Below are positions 61,857 to 64,000 of a stretch of 64,000 nt of DNA, piece after piece. The DNA lies in NCBI GenBank assembly GCA_045863555.1, contig BTUU01000010.1, positions 153,874-217,873 on the forward strand, given 5' to 3'. Both the position numbers and the translations under genes were made by a program. The notes beneath the pieces are model-generated. The model saw nothing but the letters and a program-made list of their open reading frames with translations, had not been told where the DNA came from and made no database searches. Within the stretch, counting starts at the first letter, position 1; every line of letters begins with the position of its first letter. Source of the stretch: JACRLV01 sp045863555. GTDB lineage: Bacteria > Planctomycetota > Phycisphaerae > UBA1845 > Fen-1342.

Positions 61857-62843
61857 TCAGTCATGTTTCTGGAGAGGCTGGGCCTCCGCGGCGGTGGACG
61901 CCTCGCCCCCGCCGCACTCGACGCGGATCGAGCCGTTCGACGACGTCGCGCGAATGCCCCCTTCGCCGCCGCCGTTCATCTCCGCCCGGACGCGCGTCCG
62001 CGCCCAGGACGCGTTCGTCAGCTTGACCGGCCCGAGCTTCGTGTCGATCGATCCGTTGCTCGTCGTGAGATCGAGCGTGCCCTGAATTGACTCCGGGACG
62101 CGGATCGAGATCGACCCGTTGCTCGTTCGCAGTGCAATCGACTCATCCGCCCGAGGCCGCGCGACGACCGCGATCGAGCCGTTCGACGAAACCGCCTCGA
62201 TTCCCGAGATCTCCCGGGCTTCGATCCGGCCGTTCGACGTCTCCAGCCGGCATGTCCCGCCGATGCGCTCGGCAACGATCACGCCGTTGCTGGAATCCGC
62301 CGTCAACCCGCCCGTCACGTCGGTCGCGCGGATCTGGCCGTTGCTCGAGCGCAGCTCGGCGTCGCCGCTGATCATCGCGGCCGTGATCGCTCCGTTGCTC
62401 GTCGTGACGGCCGTGCGGTTCATCCGCTCGACGCTCACCGCTCCGTTGGCGGTTGAGATCCTGGCCTCGGCGGGGACCGGAATGCGGATATTCACGTTTG
62501 CGCCGATGTTCCTGATCTCGCGCCCGCCGGCGATTTCCAGCGTGACGAGGAGCGTGGCCGGGTCGGCCGGGTCCGGTGCGGCGACGACGGCGAAGGCGTC
62601 GACATTCTCCCGCGCCTCCTCGAGCGAGGCGGCCGTGGCGAAGCGCTTGCCGCTGACGGCGACATCTCCGCCGGGCGACGCTTCGGCCCGCAGAGTGACG
62701 GAGCCGGAGCGCGGCTGCACGACGATTCGTTCGAAGTTCGTCCACGCCGCGGTGAGTTCAAAGTCCGCCTCGGCACGGAAGCTCGAGCATCCGGCAGCCA
62801 GCAGCGATGCGACGGCGGTGATTAACCAGAGAGACTTCCGCAT
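61857..62843 (-). CDS. DUF4097 beta-helix lipoprotein
   Basis: 328 residues. ATG 62843 follows GGAGG at 6 nt. Lipoprotein signal MRKSLWLITAVASLLAAGC. The mature part has nine short repeats of the type [S/T]xNGxI (TANGAVSVERM, TSNGAITAAMI, SSNGQIRATDV, TSNGRIEAREI and others), the DUF4097 pattern that folds as a right-handed beta-helix. Members are putative adhesins or envelope stress-related proteins with unproven function. Anchored in the inner or outer membrane. It stands alone, with a terminator-like hairpin after it. The frame extends upstream to 63116 but has no signal there. Confidence 0.85.
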   Translation of the reverse strand: MRKSLWLITAVASLLAAGCSSFRAEADFELTAAWTNFERIVVQPRSGSVTLRAEASPGGDVAVSGKRFATAASLEEARENVDAFAVVAAPDPADPATLLVTLEIAGGREIRNIGANVNIRIPVPAEARISTANGAVSVERMNRTAVTTSNGAITAAMISGDAELRSSNGQIRATDVTGGLTADSSNGVIVAERIGGTCRLETSNGRIEAREISGIEAVSSNGSIAVVARPRADESIALRTSNGSISIRVPESIQGTLDLTTSNGSIDTKLGPVKLTNASWARTRVRAEMNGGGEGGIRATSSNGSIRVECGGGEASTAAEAQPLQKHD

Positions 62844-63057
62844 TCGAAACCTCCAGCGAAAAAGAGGGCGACGCCGCCCGATACCCAGATTGCAGACGCG
62901 CCGCGGCCCGCCCACCCACGCCGACGGGGGCACCGCGTTGGACACGCCCGGTGAACCCGGGGGAAGGGGTATTCGGATCGGATCTTGAGAAATTCCGCGC
63001 GAGCGCAAGGCGGTCACAATTCGAGGGGGTTTTGCGCCGGGGGGCGCGAAGGAAAAA

Positions 63058-63126
63058 CGGAAAGGGGGGGATTCGAACCCCCGGTGGCGGGTAATTCCGC
63101 CACGACGGTTTAGCAAACCGTTGCCT
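63058..63126 (-). tRNA. tRNA-Ser(GCU), 3' fragment (5' half missing)
   Basis: Read on the minus strand: AGGCA (end of D-stem), anticodon stem ACGGT/ACCGT with loop TTGCTAA (anticodon GCT), a long variable arm TGGCGG/CCGCCA typical of tRNA-Ser, and T-arm GGGGG-TTCGAAT-CCCCC. The acceptor 3' strand CCTTTCC plus discriminator G follow. The matching 5' acceptor strand GGAAAGG and D-arm are not found upstream. The fragment therefore cannot make a functional tRNA. It has the shape of an attachment-site duplicate left by an element integrating into a tRNA-Ser gene. Confidence 0.7.
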
Positions 63127-63958
63127 GGAAAGATGTTACAGCCGAATTCGGATACCCCCGCCTATAACCCCGACAGTTCCATAGCTCCTGACGCGGATGA
63201 CCGGCTATCCGGGATTTGCGCGGTCTGGCACCGGCTTCCGGAGCCAATCCGCCGAGCGATGATGGCGCTCGTGGAATCGCTCGACGCACCGTAGGGGCGG
63301 GACGTGCCGTACAGAGAGCGGACGGTAATGCCGTTACAGGACTCGAACCCTGCTCGGATTCCAAGTGGAAAACAGGTGTTCAGCGATCAGGCGGCGCAAA
63401 AAGCGGCGCGCTTGGCGAAACGGCGGTCCGGACGTCCTCGGACCGTGACGTTTCGGCAATCGCCGGGGCATGGCCGGGGCCTCGCGGCTCCCCTTCGCCG
63501 CGCCATCATGGCGATCGTGGCAGCGGCACCGGCGTCAGCGGAGCCAAAGCCCCGTTGACGAGCCGGGCTGAACCAGATTCCCGTTATCAGCCCGTTGGCG
63601 AGCCGAGCTGCGTGATGAACCCCAGCTCCCACCTACTGCTGCTTGCCGCGACCGAGACAATCGTCCCCAGCGTCGAGCCGCGCCCCACAGTGGCGGCATG
63701 AACGGCCAGACGGCGACCCTGCTGGGTTGACGACGACCGGATTGTCGGGGCCGCCCGAAACCACGACGGGTTGCAGCGGATTACGGCTCGCTGAGCTCCT
63801 CGGACAGACCCCGTCGAATCTCGGTCCAGAGTTGCATGTCGGTGTACACCTGCGGGGACCTCGCCGGAGGCCGGCTTCGACGTGACCCCTCCGGAGTCCA
63901 CCTGCGACTCCATCCGAGCCCGACATCGTCGCCGCCACCCGGCCGGCTAGCCCAACTT
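63127..63958. other. Mostly non-coding end region with short repeats
   Basis: No confident gene. Contains a near-perfect 20-bp direct repeat (63551-63570 and 63591-63610, 18/20 identical, 40-bp period). It also has recurring pieces such as GGCACCGGC...GGAGCCAA (about 63229 and 63529) and ATGGCGnTCGTGG (about 63261 and 63508). This is consistent with decayed or mobile DNA next to the truncated tRNA. Confidence 0.4.
63633..63938 (-). CDS. Doubtful ORF ending in a Cys-rich knuckle
   Basis: A 101-codon frame whose end reads GRSCRHCGARLDAGDDCLGRGKQQ, like the terminal zinc knuckle of small phage or ICE-encoded proteins. The first half is Arg/Gly-rich with no similarity noticed, and no ribosome-binding site precedes ATG 63938. 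It may be a remnant of a longer gene. Confidence 0.2.
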   Translation of the reverse strand: MAATMSGSDGVAGGLRRGHVEAGLRRGPRRCTPTCNSGPRFDGVCPRSSASRNPLQPVVVSGGPDNPVVVNPAGSPSGRSCRHCGARLDAGDDCLGRGKQQ

Positions 63959-63989
63959 TCGCACTTTGGAAAAATTCAGTGCGATTTTT
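63959..63989 (+). terminator. Intrinsic terminator (7-bp stem plus TTTTT)
   Basis: TCGCACT (63959-63965) pairs with AGTGCGA (63978-63984) around a 12-nt loop and is followed by TTTTT (63985-63989). It is oriented for transcripts running to the right, although no clear plus-strand gene precedes it. Confidence 0.6.
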
Positions 63990-64000
63990 CGGCTCTGGCG

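Noticed and set aside
63334..63353. T-arm-like GGGTTCGAGTCC on the minus strand, suggesting a second tRNA
   Set aside because: The stem pairs at only three of five positions, and no anticodon arm, D-arm or acceptor stem can be built around it.
63781..63837. MQLWTEIRRGLSEELSEP on the minus strand, resembling the start of an IS21-type transposase
   Set aside because: Only 18 codons before a stop and no downstream transposase residues in any frame. Too short to claim an insertion sequence.

Overview
The window reads as one scaffold piece from a high-GC, Gram-negative planctomycete, probably Phycisphaerae-like. This placement is an inference. It rests on an lpxC-fabZ fusion inside a lipid A gene cluster, Asn-Glu-rich lipoprotein linkers, a membrane protein with an N-terminal CPRC/CPEC zinc ribbon, long carboxypeptidase-regulatory-like secreted proteins, a giant TPR/alpha-2-macroglobulin protein, and short palindromic repeats between genes. 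A run of 10 N at 8008-8017, flanked by poor homopolymer-rich sequence, marks an assembly join, so this is a draft or metagenome assembly.

Layout. 1-8133: a DUF5615 toxin remnant, a secreted regulatory-like protein with an in-frame TGA at a CxxC position, larB, nnrD, a nine-heme lipoprotein, an HTH-EIIA fusion, a 54-residue lipoprotein and a TlpA-like protein. 8134-21000: a collagen-like/tail-collar protein, the 2891-residue alpha-2-macroglobulin-like protein, an ABC-F ATPase and a zinc-ribbon membrane protein. 21317-32428: household and accessory genes (ClpX-like ATPase, MscS, TIM-barrel isomerase, MoxR, SDR, glycosyltransferase, PQQ propeller, acetyltransferases, esterase). 32512-38408 (minus strand): ompH, lpxD, lpxC-fabZ, lpxA and a Gfo/Idh dehydrogenase, which form the first steps of lipid A synthesis. 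38510-40291: a TPR sulfotransferase.

40459-51316 is a type IV pilus/type II secretion assembly operon: the ATPase PilB, the platform protein PilC and six prepilin-like proteins, several with 4-base stop/start overlaps. A degenerate ApgM-like phosphoglycerate mutase follows.

52655-61717 is the most interesting block. It has its own good sigma70-type promoter. It encodes a VgrG spike with a C-terminal beta-sandwich extension, a LysM-like/beta-sandwich/peptidoglycan-binding protein, a Lys/Ala-rich helical protein, and a 1379-residue protein combining an OmpA-like domain with metallophosphoesterase motifs. None of the four has a recognisable signal peptide. I interpret it as an orphan type VI secretion spike-and-cargo module, with no other T6SS structural genes in the window.

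The right end holds a DUF4097 lipoprotein, a 5'-truncated tRNA-Ser(GCU) that looks like an attachment-site remnant, and about 870 bp of mostly non-coding, repeat-bearing sequence ending in a terminator.
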